The position numbers and the translations under genes are program-made. DNA of 64,000 nt from Microbacterium sp. Bi121. GTDB taxonomy: Bacteria; Actinomycetota; Actinomycetes; Actinomycetales; Microbacteriaceae. The DNA is taken from positions 62,001-126,000 of the forward strand of contig NZ_CAKKLJ010000004.1 in the NCBI RefSeq assembly GCF_918698005.1, read 5' to 3'. Below are positions 1 through 8,587 of the stretch, in pieces. Below the pieces are notes generated by a model. The model saw only the letters and a program-made list of their open reading frames with translations, did not search any database and had not been told where the DNA came from. Position 1 is the first letter of the stretch, and every line of letters starts with the position of its first letter.

Positions 1-33
1 TCTGCTGTTCATCCACTGACTTCCCGCTGGTCG

Positions 34-39
34 TAGGCT
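34..39 (+). promoter_or_regulatory. -10 box (TAGGCT) for metallopeptidase-clpS operon
   Basis: TAGGCT lies 8 nt before the ATG at 48 and no Shine-Dalgarno is visible, so the transcript probably starts at or within a base or two of the ATG. No good -35 is seen. The same TANNNT arrangement recurs at many genes in this window. Confidence 0.4.
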
Positions 40-47
40 GGTCGACG

Positions 48-395
48 ATGGAGATGGATGCTGCCGCTTTCGAGGAGCTCGTCGTCGACGAGCTCGATCG
101 CCTGCCCGATGAGATGGTCGAAGGTCTCGAGAACGTCATCTTCGTCGTCGAGGACCGCCCGGAGGACGGCAGCCTCGATCTGCTCGGCCTCTACGACGGA
201 CTCGCGCTGACCGAGCGCGGCCACTACGGCATGGGCGAACTGCCGGACCGCATCGTCGTCTACCGCGAGCCGCACCTCGACCGCTGTCGCGACGAGGACG
301 AGCTGCGCGATGAGGTCCACACCACCCTCGTCCACGAGATCGCGCACTTCTTCGGAATCGACGACGAACAGCTGCACGAACTGGGGTGGGCGTGA
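48..395 (+). CDS. Metallopeptidase family protein (minimal zincin)
   Basis: A 115-residue protein of the small actinobacterial metallopeptidase family. The zinc site HEIAH is at residues 96-100, followed by G103 and D106, giving the HExxHxxGxxD pattern. The N-terminal half is acidic. There is no signal peptide, so it should be cytoplasmic. The substrate is unknown. The gene opens an operon with clpS and a DUF2017 gene, a trio commonly found together in Actinobacteria, which suggests a link to Clp-dependent proteolysis (inference). Its stop overlaps the clpS start as GTGA. A second in-frame ATG at 54 is possible, but the -10 spacing favours 48. Confidence 0.85.
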   Translation: MEMDAAAFEELVVDELDRLPDEMVEGLENVIFVVEDRPEDGSLDLLGLYDGLALTERGHYGMGELPDRIVVYREPHLDRCRDEDELRDEVHTTLVHEIAHFFGIDDEQLHELGWA

Positions 396-688
396 GCATC
401 CCGATCGCCATACCCGACCTCGATCAGGCGACCGACCTGCAGGCCGCGCCGTTGGAGCCGTGGCAGGTCGTCGTCTGGAACGACCCGGTGAACCTGATGA
501 GCTACGTCGTGCGGGTGTTCCGCACCTACTTCGGCTACTCGGCCGAGCACGCGACGACGCTCATGCTCGCCGTCCACCACGACGGTCACGCGATCGTCGC
601 CACTGGCCCGCGCGAGACCATGGAGATGCATGCCCAGGCGATGCACGACTACGGATTGTGGGCCACCGTGCGAAAGGCGCCGCTGTGA
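392..688 (+). CDS. clpS: ATP-dependent Clp protease adaptor ClpS
   Basis: ClpS binds the N-terminal domain of the Clp ATPase and delivers N-degron substrates to ClpAP/ClpCP. The protein is 98 aa from this start, normal for the family. The ClpS fold begins at WQVVVWNDPVNLMSYV (about residues 25-40), followed by the FRTYFGYS helix and the HHDGHAIVATGPRE strand-turn. I chose GTG 392 because it forms a GTGA overlap with the upstream stop, as at other junctions here. GTG 386 would add two residues. The next gene overlaps the same way at 685-688. Confidence 0.93.
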   Translation: MSIPIAIPDLDQATDLQAAPLEPWQVVVWNDPVNLMSYVVRVFRTYFGYSAEHATTLMLAVHHDGHAIVATGPRETMEMHAQAMHDYGLWATVRKAPL

Positions 689-1203
689 ACGTCGACGAGA
701 TCTCGTTCCGCATGGCCCTCATCGAAGGCCTCCACCTGGCGGGGCTCGTGGATGAACTCACCCGCGTGATCGCGGCAGCCGACGAGGCCCCGGATCCGGC
801 GATCGACAGGCTGACCCCGGCGCCGTACCCGGATGACCCCGCTGCGGCGGCCGAGTTCGCGACGGCGACCCGTGACGATCTGCTCGATCGGCGCACGGCA
901 GACGCCGCCGTCGTGCGCCGAGCGCTCGAGATGTTCGTCGACCCGGGCGAGGATGACGAGGGCGAGAACGAGGACCAGCCGGACCAGATCGAGATCACCA
1001 TCAGGCGCGCGGAGATCGACGCCTGGTTGCGCACTCTCACGGCGCTGCGCCTCATCATCGCGACTCGACTCGGCGTCACGGCTGCGGATGACGATCATGA
1101 TCCCGACGATGCGCGCTTCGGCGTCTACGACTGGCTGGCGTACCGGTTGGACAGCCTCATCGCTATCGCCGATGCGCTGGATGAGATCCCTGACGACGTC
1201 TGA
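685..1203 (+). CDS. DUF2017 family protein
   Basis: A 172-residue protein matching the actinobacterial DUF2017 family, which travels with clpS. The sequence is mostly helical and acidic, with a linker rich in D and E around residues 90-105 and a conserved C-terminal segment containing YDWLAYRLDSLI. It has no membrane segments or recognisable catalytic motif. GTG 685 overlaps the clpS stop (GTGA), so the two are translationally coupled. The function is unknown. A role as a partner of ClpS or Clp is suggested only by gene order. Confidence 0.85.
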   Translation: MNVDEISFRMALIEGLHLAGLVDELTRVIAAADEAPDPAIDRLTPAPYPDDPAAAAEFATATRDDLLDRRTADAAVVRRALEMFVDPGEDDEGENEDQPDQIEITIRRAEIDAWLRTLTALRLIIATRLGVTAADDDHDPDDARFGVYDWLAYRLDSLIAIADALDEIPDDV

Positions 1204-1785
1204 TCAGGGAACGGCGACCGTCACCGATGCGAGCTCCCTCGGATCGTCCCGACGCAGATGACGGTCCTCCTGCGCGGCCCAGCGGTCCCAATGCGGACGG
1301 AACCCCTCGCCATCGCGTTCAAGAGCACGATGCTTGCGCGACGCCTCTGGTGACTCCACCCACACGCGCACGTCGGCCAGCCGGGCAGTCGCCGGATTGA
1401 TCGCGCCACAGCCTTCGAGGATGACGCCGAGCGCGGGGTTCACGGCGTGCGCCTCAGCCTCGCCCTCCAGCTCCCAGTCCCAGCGTCGCCACGTGGTGAG
1501 CAACCCGCGCCCGTGCGGCCGCAGGATGTCATGGAGCGCACGCTCGGCGCCGGCATCGAGGCCGTCCCAGCCCGGATAGAGCGAATCGAGCGCGATCAGC
1601 TGCGGGCGACCTGCCAGCGGCCAGTTCGCGGCCACCATGCGCGAAAGCGTGGTCTTTCCCGCGCCTGCCCTGCCGTCGATGAGAACGACCGGGTTCGAAG
1701 CTGCGACCGCGACGATGGCCTCGATGACCTGGCCGGCACCGCGCTGGAGCGCCTGCGCGAGCGGGTCGTTACTTCTTGAGGGCAC
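1204..1785 (-). CDS. P-loop ATP-binding protein, uridine-kinase-like
   Basis: A 193-residue P-loop NTPase with Walker A GRAGAGKTT near residues 38-46, an ALDSLYPGWDGL segment like the substrate loop of uridine/pantothenate kinases, and a VILEGCGAI strand that could carry the Walker B glutamate. It probably phosphorylates a small molecule in the cytoplasm, but the substrate cannot be told. The GTG start (1783-1785) lies inside the 3' end of the upstream GerW-like gene, a 17-nt overlap, so the two should be co-translated. Its stop codon abuts the convergent DUF2017 stop. Confidence 0.75.
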   Translation of the reverse strand: MPSRSNDPLAQALQRGAGQVIEAIVAVAASNPVVLIDGRAGAGKTTLSRMVAANWPLAGRPQLIALDSLYPGWDGLDAGAERALHDILRPHGRGLLTTWRRWDWELEGEAEAHAVNPALGVILEGCGAINPATARLADVRVWVESPEASRKHRALERDGEGFRPHWDRWAAQEDRHLRRDDPRELASVTVAVP

Positions 1786-2089
1786 GGATCACGCGCGACA
1801 GCGCCCGCCCGGCGACCCAGACGAACGGGATGGCGACCGCGAGCAGCGCCACGATGTTCGGCTCGAATCGCAGACCTTCCTCACGTCGAACGTATACGCC
1901 CAGCGGAATGGACACGCCTCCGCCGCCCCCGCCGCCGTTCTCGTCCTGGTCGGCGCCACCGCCGAAACCGGCCCAGGTCAGGGCGACAGGCGTGATGCTC
2001 ACACCGTCGACATCCTGAGGCTCGCCGTAGGCGGCCTTGACGCCGAAGGAGGCGATCTGCTTTCCGAGGTCCAGTGCGATGTTCGGCAT
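1769..2089 (-). CDS. GerW/YtfJ-like small membrane protein
   Basis: A 106-residue protein. The pattern ITPVALTWAGFGGG, then a seven-glycine run, then VSIPLGVYV resembles the core of GerW (YtfJ) family proteins: two strands each preceded by a glycine-rich turn. A hydrophobic segment at about residues 82-98 (VALLAVAIPFVWVAG) followed by basic residues predicts one C-terminal membrane anchor. The family is known from spore formers, but here the host is presumably a non-sporulating actinobacterium. Molecular function is unknown. TACCGT at 2096-2101 suggests leaderless expression. It is translationally coupled to the downstream kinase-like gene. Confidence 0.6.
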   Translation of the reverse strand: MPNIALDLGKQIASFGVKAAYGEPQDVDGVSITPVALTWAGFGGGADQDENGGGGGGGVSIPLGVYVRREEGLRFEPNIVALLAVAIPFVWVAGRALSRVIRALKK

Positions 2090-2095
2090 GATTCA

Positions 2096-2101
2096 ACGGT
2101 A
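2096..2101 (-). promoter_or_regulatory. -10 box (TACCGT) for GerW-like gene
   Basis: On the minus strand TACCGT is followed by exactly 6 nt and then the ATG at 2089. There is no Shine-Dalgarno. This fits the recurrent leaderless pattern of the window. Confidence 0.4.
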
Positions 2102-2142
2102 CAGGGCGCCGGTCTCCTTCGGGGGCTCAATCGGCGCCGTGG

Positions 2143-3399
2143 TCAATCGACGCCGTGATCCTTCGGGTGACGCACGGCCCCTCGGCCGTCTCCGCGTCCG
2201 ACGTGCCGGGCGCGGGTGATCGTGGCACTGCCGAATCGTGCGCGTGCATCGTCGAGTGCGCCTTCGACCTTGCGCCAGTGCTCATCGTCGTCCCAGAGCG
2301 CGAACGCCGAGCTGCCGGCAGGGCGGAGCTTCTCCGCGCGCACTCCGACGAGGCGAATCGGATCCCTCCGGTCGATCGATTCGTACAGGCTCTGTGCGGC
2401 CTCCCCGATGCGCTGACCGACCGAGGTGGGTTCGGCGAGCGTCTGCGATCGACTGAGAGTGGTGAAGTCGTCGAATCGGATCTTGATCGCCACGGTCGCG
2501 CACTCCCAGTCCGCGCGACGGAGCCGTACCGCGACGCGATCGGCGAGGCGCAGAAGTTCGGCGCGCAGGAACTCCCGGTCGATGACGTCGGTCTCGAACG
2601 TCTCTTCATGGCCCACACTCTTCTCGACCCGTTCGGTCTCGACGGCCCTGGCATCCTGGCCTCGAGCGAGCTGGGCGATGCGTGCACCGAGTGCAGCGCC
2701 GACCGCACGATCGAGCATCTCCTGCGGTGAGTCCCTGATATCCCCGATGGTCCGGATGCCTCGTGCCTCGAGCGCCTCCGAAGCCTTGGGACCTACTCCC
2801 CACATCGCCCGCACCGAGCGCGGCGCCAGGAAGTCCAGGGTGTCCGCTGCAGCGACGATGAGCAGACCGTCGGGCTTCGAGATGGTCGAGGCCATCTTCG
2901 CGACGTGCTTGGTGGCGGCGACCCCGACGCTGCAGGTGATGCCGACTTCGGCACTCACTCGCTCGCGCACGAGCTTCGCGATCTGTCCAGGACTCCCCCA
3001 CAATCGCCGAACGCCCTGTACATCGAGGAAAGCCTCATCGACCGACAGCGGTTCGACCATGGGCGTGATCGACTCGAACACCGCCATGACCTGCTTGGAC
3101 ACCGCCTGGTACCGATCGAAATGCGGCATCACGATCCTCGCCGTGGGGCACAGGCGCATCGCCTGCCCGACGGGCATGGCAGCTCGCACCCCGTAGCGAC
3201 GAGCCTCGTACGATGCGCTCGAGACGACCGAACGGCCGTCCGGCGCACCGATGATCAGCGGCAGGCCCCGCAGGGACGGGTCATCCATGACCTCGACGGC
3301 CGCGTAGAACGCGTCCATGTCGACGTGGAGGATGCGCGTACCCGTGTCATCCGCACCGTCTGGCGAGACGATGCGGCCACGTCCGTCACCGCGCCCCAT
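2143..3399 (-). CDS. dinB: DNA polymerase IV (Y-family)
   Basis: A translesion polymerase of 418 aa. The palm carboxylates are visible in ILHVDMDAFYAAVE (about residues 23-36) and SVDEAFLD. The fingers motif is SSASYEARRYGV, the helix-hairpin-helix is MWGVGPKASEALEARGI, and the little-finger domain follows with TLSRSQTLAEPT. No QxxLF-type clamp-binding motif is evident at the C-terminus, which instead ends in a basic glycine-rich tail. The ATG at 3399 has an AGAGGAG ribosome site 9 nt upstream. The role is error-prone bypass synthesis, often under SOS control, but I see no clear LexA box upstream. Confidence 0.95.
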   Translation of the reverse strand: MGRGDGRGRIVSPDGADDTGTRILHVDMDAFYAAVEVMDDPSLRGLPLIIGAPDGRSVVSSASYEARRYGVRAAMPVGQAMRLCPTARIVMPHFDRYQAVSKQVMAVFESITPMVEPLSVDEAFLDVQGVRRLWGSPGQIAKLVRERVSAEVGITCSVGVAATKHVAKMASTISKPDGLLIVAAADTLDFLAPRSVRAMWGVGPKASEALEARGIRTIGDIRDSPQEMLDRAVGAALGARIAQLARGQDARAVETERVEKSVGHEETFETDVIDREFLRAELLRLADRVAVRLRRADWECATVAIKIRFDDFTTLSRSQTLAEPTSVGQRIGEAAQSLYESIDRRDPIRLVGVRAEKLRPAGSSAFALWDDDEHWRKVEGALDDARARFGSATITRARHVGRGDGRGAVRHPKDHGVD

Positions 3400-3434
3400 G
3401 TGTCCATTCTCCTCTGGGGGTCAGACATTGAGAA

Positions 3435-4964
3435 CTACTGCGCGGCACGCTCCAGGACGAGTTCCCGCACTCGGGCGGCATCCGCCTGACCCTTCATGGC
3501 CTTCATCACAGCGCCGATGATCGCACCGGCCGCCTGCACCTTGCCGTCCTTGATCTTGGCCATGACGTCGGGCTGAGCAGCCAGAGCATCATCGATCGCG
3601 GCGATCAGCGCGCCGTCGTCCGACACGACAGCCAGACCGCGCGAGTCGACGACCTCCTGCGGCGTTCCCTCACCGGCGATGACGCCCTCGAGGACCTGCC
3701 GGGCGAGTTTGTCGGTGAGCGTGCCCTCGTCGACGAGCTTCTGCAGCGCGGCGACGTTCTCGGGGCTGATCAGCTCGGCGGCATCCTTGTCCTGCGCGTT
3801 CGCGAGGCGGGAGATCTCGCCCGTCCACCACTTGCGTGCCGCAGCCGGCGTAGCACCAGCGGCGATCGTGGCCTCGACCTCGTCGATGAGCCCGCCGTTG
3901 CGGACGTCCTGGAACTCCAGGTCGGTGAAGCCCCAGTCGGCCTTGAGGCGACGGCGACGGGTGACCGGCTGCTCAGGGAGCGCCGCGCGCAGCTCCTCCA
4001 CGAGCGAGGCCGCCGGCTGCACAGGAAGAAGGTCAGGCTCAGGGAAGTACCGGTAGTCATCGGCGTCCGACTTGGGGCGCCCCGGTGAGGTCGTCCCGGT
4101 GTCCTCGTGCCAGTGGCGGGTCTCCTGCGTGATCGTTCCACCATCGTGGAGGATCTGCGCCTGACGCTGGATCTCGTACCGCACGGCGCGCTCGACGGAT
4201 CGCATGGAGTTGACGTTCTTCGTCTCGGTGCGGGTGCCGAGCGGAGCCGGCTCCTCGCCCTCGGCGACGCGCGGACGCAGCGACACGTTCGCGTCGCAGC
4301 GCAGGTTTCCGCGTTCGAGACGCGCCTCGGAGATGCCGAGGCTGCGCACGATGTCGCGGATCGTGGAGACGTAGGCCTTCGCCACCTCGGGAGCGCGGTG
4401 ATCCGTGCCGAAGATCGTCTTGGTGACGATCTCGACCAGCGGCACCCCGGCACGGTTGTAGTCGACGAGCGAGTACTCCGCGCCCTGGATGCGACCGGTC
4501 GCCCCGCCCATGTGGGTCAGCTTGCCCGCGTCCTCCTCCATGTGCGCGCGCTCGATCGGCACGGTCACGAGCGTGCCGTCCTCGAGCTCGACGACGACGG
4601 AGCCCTCGTAGGCGATCGGCTCGTCGTACTGGGAGATCTGGTAGTTCTTGCCGAGGTCAGGGTAGAAGTAGTTCTTGCGCGCGAACCGGCTCGACTCTGC
4701 GATCGAGCAGTTCAACGCGAGACCGAGGCTGATCGACGAGCGGATCGCCGTCTCGTTCACGACAGGCATCGCACCGGGCAGACCGAGATCGACCGGCGCG
4801 ATGAGCGTGTTCGGGTCGGCAGCGTGGTACTTCTCGTTGGCGGGGTTGGGCGCCGCGGAGAACATCTTCGTGTTCGTGTTGAGTTCGACGTGCACCTCGA
4901 AGCCGAGCACGGGCTCGAACAGCTCCAGTGCCTTGTCGAAGTCCATCAGCTTTGCCGCGGCCAT
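3435..4964 (-). CDS. gatB: Asp-tRNA(Asn)/Glu-tRNA(Gln) amidotransferase subunit B
   Basis: GatB phosphorylates the mischarged aminoacyl-tRNA and, with GatA and GatC, converts Glu-tRNA(Gln) or Asp-tRNA(Asn) to the amide. The protein is 509 aa from ATG 4964, with the family opening [15 protein letters not shown], the EDAGKLTH loop and a C-terminal GatB/YqeY tRNA-binding domain. A longer frame reaches 5018, but 4964 is preferred because it has a GAAGGGAA ribosome site and forms a TGATG overlap with the gatA stop. It is the last gene of gatC-gatA-gatB. Confidence 0.97.
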   Translation of the reverse strand: MAAAKLMDFDKALELFEPVLGFEVHVELNTNTKMFSAAPNPANEKYHAADPNTLIAPVDLGLPGAMPVVNETAIRSSISLGLALNCSIAESSRFARKNYFYPDLGKNYQISQYDEPIAYEGSVVVELEDGTLVTVPIERAHMEEDAGKLTHMGGATGRIQGAEYSLVDYNRAGVPLVEIVTKTIFGTDHRAPEVAKAYVSTIRDIVRSLGISEARLERGNLRCDANVSLRPRVAEGEEPAPLGTRTETKNVNSMRSVERAVRYEIQRQAQILHDGGTITQETRHWHEDTGTTSPGRPKSDADDYRYFPEPDLLPVQPAASLVEELRAALPEQPVTRRRRLKADWGFTDLEFQDVRNGGLIDEVEATIAAGATPAAARKWWTGEISRLANAQDKDAAELISPENVAALQKLVDEGTLTDKLARQVLEGVIAGEGTPQEVVDSRGLAVVSDDGALIAAIDDALAAQPDVMAKIKDGKVQAAGAIIGAVMKAMKGQADAARVRELVLERAAQ

Positions 4965-6481
4965 CAGCGGTTCCCTTCTGCGAGCTGCGGTGCGCGGGTG
5001 AGCAGCGGGGCTCCCCACGAGTCGACGAGTGCGGTTTCGAGCGCGGCGCCGACACGGTACAGACGAGCATCCTCACGCGCGGGGGCGAGGAACTGGATGC
5101 CGACGGGCAGACCGTCGTCGTCAGCCAGCCCCGACGGGATCGAGATGCCGGGGACGCCGGCGAGGTTCGCCGGGATCGTCGTGACGTCGTTCAAGTACAT
5201 CTGCAGCGGGTCATCGATCCGTTCGCCGATCTTGAACGCCGTGGTCGGAGCCGACGGCGTCGCGATCACATCGACCTGCTCGAACGCGCGGTCGAAGTCC
5301 TGCTGGATCAGCGTGCGCACCTTCTGCGCGCTGCCGTAGTAGGCGTCGTAGTACCCGGCCGACAGCGCGTACGTGCCGAGGATGATGCGGCGCTTGACCT
5401 CATCGCCGAACCCGGCCTCGCGCGTCGCCGACATGACGTCCTCGACGGTCGCGCCGCCCTCGGGCGTGACGCGCAGCCCGAATCGGACGGAGTCGAACTT
5501 CGCCAGGTTGCTCGACGCCTCAGCGGGAAGGATCAGGTAGTACGCCGCAACGCCGTACTCGAAGTGCGGCGTGGAGATCTCGACGACCTCGGCGCCGTGC
5601 TTCTCGAGCAGTTCGAGGGAGGCGCGGAAGGATGCCGCGACGCCGGGCTGGAACCCGGAGTCGGGCAGCTCCTTGATGACGCCCACCCTGAGTCCCTTGA
5701 GCACGTCCCCGCTGGCGCCCTCACGGGCGGCATCCGCGAAGGATGGCCATGCGTCGGTCAGCGACGTCGAGTCCCGCGGGTCGTGCCCGGCGATGACGTC
5801 GTGCAGAAGCCCGGAGTCGAGCACCGTGCGAGTGACGGGTCCGACCTGGTCGAGACTCGACGCCAGGGCGATCGCGCCGTAGCGGCTGACACCGCCGTAT
5901 GTGGGCTTGACTCCGACGGTTCCCGTGACGTGCGCGGGCTGTCGGATCGAGCCGCCGGTGTCGGAGCCGAGCGCGAGCGGCGCCTCGAAAGCGGCGACGG
6001 CGGCTGCGGAGCCCCCACCGGAGCCACCGGGGATGCGGTCGAGGTCCCACGGGTTGCGGGTCGGGCCGTAGGCCGAGTGCTCGGTGGAGGAGCCCATCGC
6101 GAACTCGTCCATGTTCGTCTTGCCGAGCGGTACGAGGCCGGCAGCGCGCGAGCGCGCGACGACGGTCGCGTCGTAGGGCGACATGTAGCCCTCGAGGATC
6201 TTCGAGCCACTGGTGGTGGGCTGGTCGGTGGTGACCAGGACGTCCTTGATCGCCAGCGGGACACCGGCGAGCGGGTGGAGCTGCTCGCCCGCGGCGCGCG
6301 CGTTGTCGATCGCGTCGGCTGCGGCCAGGGCTCCGTCGTTCACGTGCAGGAAGGCGTGGACGTCGCCGTCGACGGCGGCGATGCGGTCGAGGTGCGCCCG
6401 TGTGGCCTCGCGGCTGGAGATCTCGCCCGCGGAGAGCTTGTCGGCGAGTTCGGCGGCGGTCAGTCGGATGAGATCGCTCAT
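4964..6481 (-). CDS. gatA: Asp-tRNA(Asn)/Glu-tRNA(Gln) amidotransferase subunit A
   Basis: Amidase-signature glutaminase of 505 aa that releases ammonia from glutamine for GatB. The catalytic Lys-Ser-Ser triad is intact at K79 (LAIKDV), S154 (PGGSGGGS) and S178 (SDTGGSIRQ), the usual positions for the family. Start ATG 6481 overlaps the gatC stop as ATGA, and its stop overlaps the gatB start, so the three subunits are made in a coupled series. The organism therefore probably lacks glutaminyl- and/or asparaginyl-tRNA synthetase, as usual for Actinobacteria. Confidence 0.98.
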   Translation of the reverse strand: MSDLIRLTAAELADKLSAGEISSREATRAHLDRIAAVDGDVHAFLHVNDGALAAADAIDNARAAGEQLHPLAGVPLAIKDVLVTTDQPTTSGSKILEGYMSPYDATVVARSRAAGLVPLGKTNMDEFAMGSSTEHSAYGPTRNPWDLDRIPGGSGGGSAAAVAAFEAPLALGSDTGGSIRQPAHVTGTVGVKPTYGGVSRYGAIALASSLDQVGPVTRTVLDSGLLHDVIAGHDPRDSTSLTDAWPSFADAAREGASGDVLKGLRVGVIKELPDSGFQPGVAASFRASLELLEKHGAEVVEISTPHFEYGVAAYYLILPAEASSNLAKFDSVRFGLRVTPEGGATVEDVMSATREAGFGDEVKRRIILGTYALSAGYYDAYYGSAQKVRTLIQQDFDRAFEQVDVIATPSAPTTAFKIGERIDDPLQMYLNDVTTIPANLAGVPGISIPSGLADDDGLPVGIQFLAPAREDARLYRVGAALETALVDSWGAPLLTRAPQLAEGNR

Positions 6482-6777
6482 TGTTCTTCTCCGAGGATCG
6501 CAGTCACGCGGAAACGGCCGTCCGCGGCATCCGGCGCGTTCTGCAGCACCTGCTCGTGCGTGAGCGTCTCGCCGACCTCATCGGGGCGGAAGACGTTCGC
6601 GAGCGGGATCGGGTGGCTCGTGGCCACCACGTCCGGCGTCGCGACCTGCGAGACCTTCGCGATGTTGTCGACGATGGCGTCGAGCTGCCCGGTGAGCAGC
6701 GTCACCTCGTCGTCGTTCAGCTGGATGCGCGCGAGCACGCCGAGATGGCGCACAAGATCAGGGGTGATTTCAGACAC
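6478..6777 (-). CDS. gatC: Asp-tRNA(Asn)/Glu-tRNA(Gln) amidotransferase subunit C
   Basis: A 99-residue GatC, the small subunit that wraps around and stabilises GatA in the amidotransferase. The typical N-terminal helix [16 protein letters not shown] and the C-terminal FRPDEV...[17 protein letters not shown] segment are present. The start is GTG 6777, with TAGAAT exactly 6 nt before it and no Shine-Dalgarno, so it is probably a leaderless mRNA. It is first in gatCAB and divergent from the acyl-CoA ligase gene, sharing a 60-bp promoter region. Confidence 0.96.
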   Translation of the reverse strand: MSEITPDLVRHLGVLARIQLNDDEVTLLTGQLDAIVDNIAKVSQVATPDVVATSHPIPLANVFRPDEVGETLTHEQVLQNAPDAADGRFRVTAILGEEQ

Positions 6778-6783
6778 CCGTCC

Positions 6784-6789
6784 ATTCTA
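6784..6789 (-). promoter_or_regulatory. -10 box (TAGAAT) for gatCAB
   Basis: TAGAAT on the minus strand, five of six bases of the TATAAT consensus, sits 6 nt before the gatC GTG. It implies transcription starting on or at the start codon. Confidence 0.55.
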
Positions 6790-6824
6790 GTTGGCGCTCT
6801 GCGGGCGGCCTGCCGTGATCGCAA

Positions 6825-6830
6825 TAGGCT
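6825..6830 (+). promoter_or_regulatory. -10 box (TAGGCT) for acyl-CoA ligase
   Basis: TAGGCT is 7 nt before ATG 6838 with no Shine-Dalgarno between. It is divergent from the gatC promoter about 36 bp away. Confidence 0.45.
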
Positions 6831-6837
6831 GGACACC

Positions 6838-8538
6838 ATGACGACGTACGTTCCCCCTCGTCCTTGGATCTCCAGCTACGCCGACGGGGTTCCAGAAGAT
6901 CTCGCCGCTGTCACCGGGTCGCTCATCGACATCGTCGAGGCGTCGGCGCGTGACTATCCGGATGCTCCTGCGCTGGAGTTCTTCGGCCGCGAGACGACGT
7001 ACGCGCACTTGCAGGACGCGATCGACCGGGCCGCCGCCGGCCTTCACGCCCTCGGCGTCCGATCCGGCGACCCTGTGGCCATCGTTCTGCCGAACTGCCC
7101 GCAGCACATCGTCGCCTTCTATGCGGTCCTGCGACTGGGCGCGGTCGTCGTCGAGCACAACCCGCTGTACACGCCGAGGGAGCTGCGCAAGCAGTTCGAG
7201 GATCACGGCGCCAAGCACGCCATCGTCTGGAACAAGGTCGTCGGCACCGTCCAGGACTTCCCCCGCGATCTCGCGGTGAACGCTCTCGTCTCCGTCGACG
7301 TCACGCGAGCGATGCCGTTCCTGACCCGCGTCGCACTCACGCTTCCGGTCGCGAAGGCGCGCGAGTCGCGTGCGGCCCTCACCGAGAAGGTGCGCGGAAC
7401 CGTTCCGTGGGAGAAGGTGGTGGCATCCGACCCGCTGCCCGCATCGCATCCGAAGCCGGCGACCGACGATCTCGCCATCATCCAGTACACCTCCGGTACG
7501 ACGGGCACTCCGAAGGGCGCCGCGCTCACGCATCGCAATCTCCTCGCGAACGCCGCGCAGGCGAGGGCATGGGTGCCGTCGATCCAGCGCGGCCACGGGT
7601 GCGTCGTCTACGCGGTGCTGCCGATGTTCCACGCCTACGGACTGACCCTGTGCCTCACCTTCGCGATGTCGATGGGTGCACGGCTCGTGCTGTTCCCGAA
7701 GTTCGACCCCGACCTCGTGCTCGACGTCGTCAAGAAGCATCCGCCGACGTTCCTGCCGCTCGTCCCGCCGATCGCCGACCGGCTGCTCGCTGCCGCGAAG
7801 GCGAAGGGCGTCTCGCTCGCCGGCACCGACGTCGCGATCTCGGGCGCGATGGCGCTTCCGCACGATCTCGTCGTGCCGTTCGAGGCCGCCAGCGGCGGCT
7901 ACCTCGTCGAGGGCTACGGACTGAGCGAATGCTCCCCCGTCCTCATGGCGAACCCGGTGGCCGACAACCGCGTCGCTGGGACGGTCGGTCTACCGCTGCC
8001 CGGCACGGAATGCCGCGTGGTCGACCCCGACGAGCCGACCAAGGACGTTGAGTCCGGCTCCCCCGGCGAACTGGTCGTGCGGGGCCCGCAGGTCTTCTCG
8101 GGCTACTACGGCAAGCCGGAGGCGACGGAGGAGGCGTTCGTCGACGGCTGGTACCGCACGGGCGACATCGTCACGATCGACGACACCGGGTTCGTGCGGA
8201 TCGTCGACCGGATCAAGGAGCTGATCATCACCGGCGGCTTCAACGTCTCCCCGACCGAGGTCGAGAACGTGCTGCGTCAGCATCCGGCGATCGACGACGT
8301 CGCCGTCGTCGGCATGCCGAGCGATCACTCGGGCGAAGAGGTCGTCGCCGCGATCGTGCTGGCAGCCGATGCCGAGCTGGACGAGGAGGCGATCCGTGCT
8401 TTCGCCCGCGGCATCCTGACCCCCTACAAGGTCCCCCGACGGTTGTTCGTCGTCGATGAGCTGCCGAAGTCTCTCATCGGCAAAGTGCTGCGCCGCCAGG
8501 TCAAGGAGCGGATTCTCGCCCTGACCGGCTCCGAGTGA
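6838..8538 (+). CDS. Long-chain fatty-acid-CoA ligase / AMP-dependent synthetase
   Basis: A 566-residue ANL-superfamily enzyme that activates a carboxylic acid with ATP and CoA. The AMP-binding P-loop YTSGTTGTPKGAALTHRN lies near residues 218-235. The A8 hinge region contains YRTGDIVTIDDTGFVRIVDR, followed by KELIITGGFNV. The catalytic lysine motif near the C-terminus is KSLIGKVLRR. The length and a second aromatic-rich region fit FadD-type ligases, but acid chain length cannot be read from sequence. I start at ATG 6838 because the frame upstream overlaps gatC and because of the TAGGCT box. It is monocistronic. Confidence 0.9.
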   Translation: MTTYVPPRPWISSYADGVPEDLAAVTGSLIDIVEASARDYPDAPALEFFGRETTYAHLQDAIDRAAAGLHALGVRSGDPVAIVLPNCPQHIVAFYAVLRLGAVVVEHNPLYTPRELRKQFEDHGAKHAIVWNKVVGTVQDFPRDLAVNALVSVDVTRAMPFLTRVALTLPVAKARESRAALTEKVRGTVPWEKVVASDPLPASHPKPATDDLAIIQYTSGTTGTPKGAALTHRNLLANAAQARAWVPSIQRGHGCVVYAVLPMFHAYGLTLCLTFAMSMGARLVLFPKFDPDLVLDVVKKHPPTFLPLVPPIADRLLAAAKAKGVSLAGTDVAISGAMALPHDLVVPFEAASGGYLVEGYGLSECSPVLMANPVADNRVAGTVGLPLPGTECRVVDPDEPTKDVESGSPGELVVRGPQVFSGYYGKPEATEEAFVDGWYRTGDIVTIDDTGFVRIVDRIKELIITGGFNVSPTEVENVLRQHPAIDDVAVVGMPSDHSGEEVVAAIVLAADAELDEEAIRAFARGILTPYKVPRRLFVVDELPKSLIGKVLRRQVKERILALTGSE

Positions 8539-8575
8539 GGATGCGACTTCACAGACAACGAGACCACCGGGGCGC

Positions 8576-8581
8576 TACCTT
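8576..8581 (+). promoter_or_regulatory. -10 box (TACCTT) for DEAD-box helicase
   Basis: TACCTT is exactly 6 nt before GTG 8588. The flanking bases form a small palindrome, CTACCT-TT-AGGTAG (8575-8588), that runs into the start codon. No Shine-Dalgarno is present. Confidence 0.45.
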
Positions 8582-8587
8582 TAGGTA

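Noticed and set aside
2143-3399. GRGDGRG at both ends of DNA polymerase IV, suggesting a duplicated end
   Set aside because: The two stretches use different codons and align only at the short Gly/Arg word, so this is probably chance in a high-GC gene.
4928-6790. A 620-codon open frame on the plus strand opposite gatA
   Set aside because: Antisense shadow: gatA on the minus strand has the complete Lys-Ser-Ser triad.
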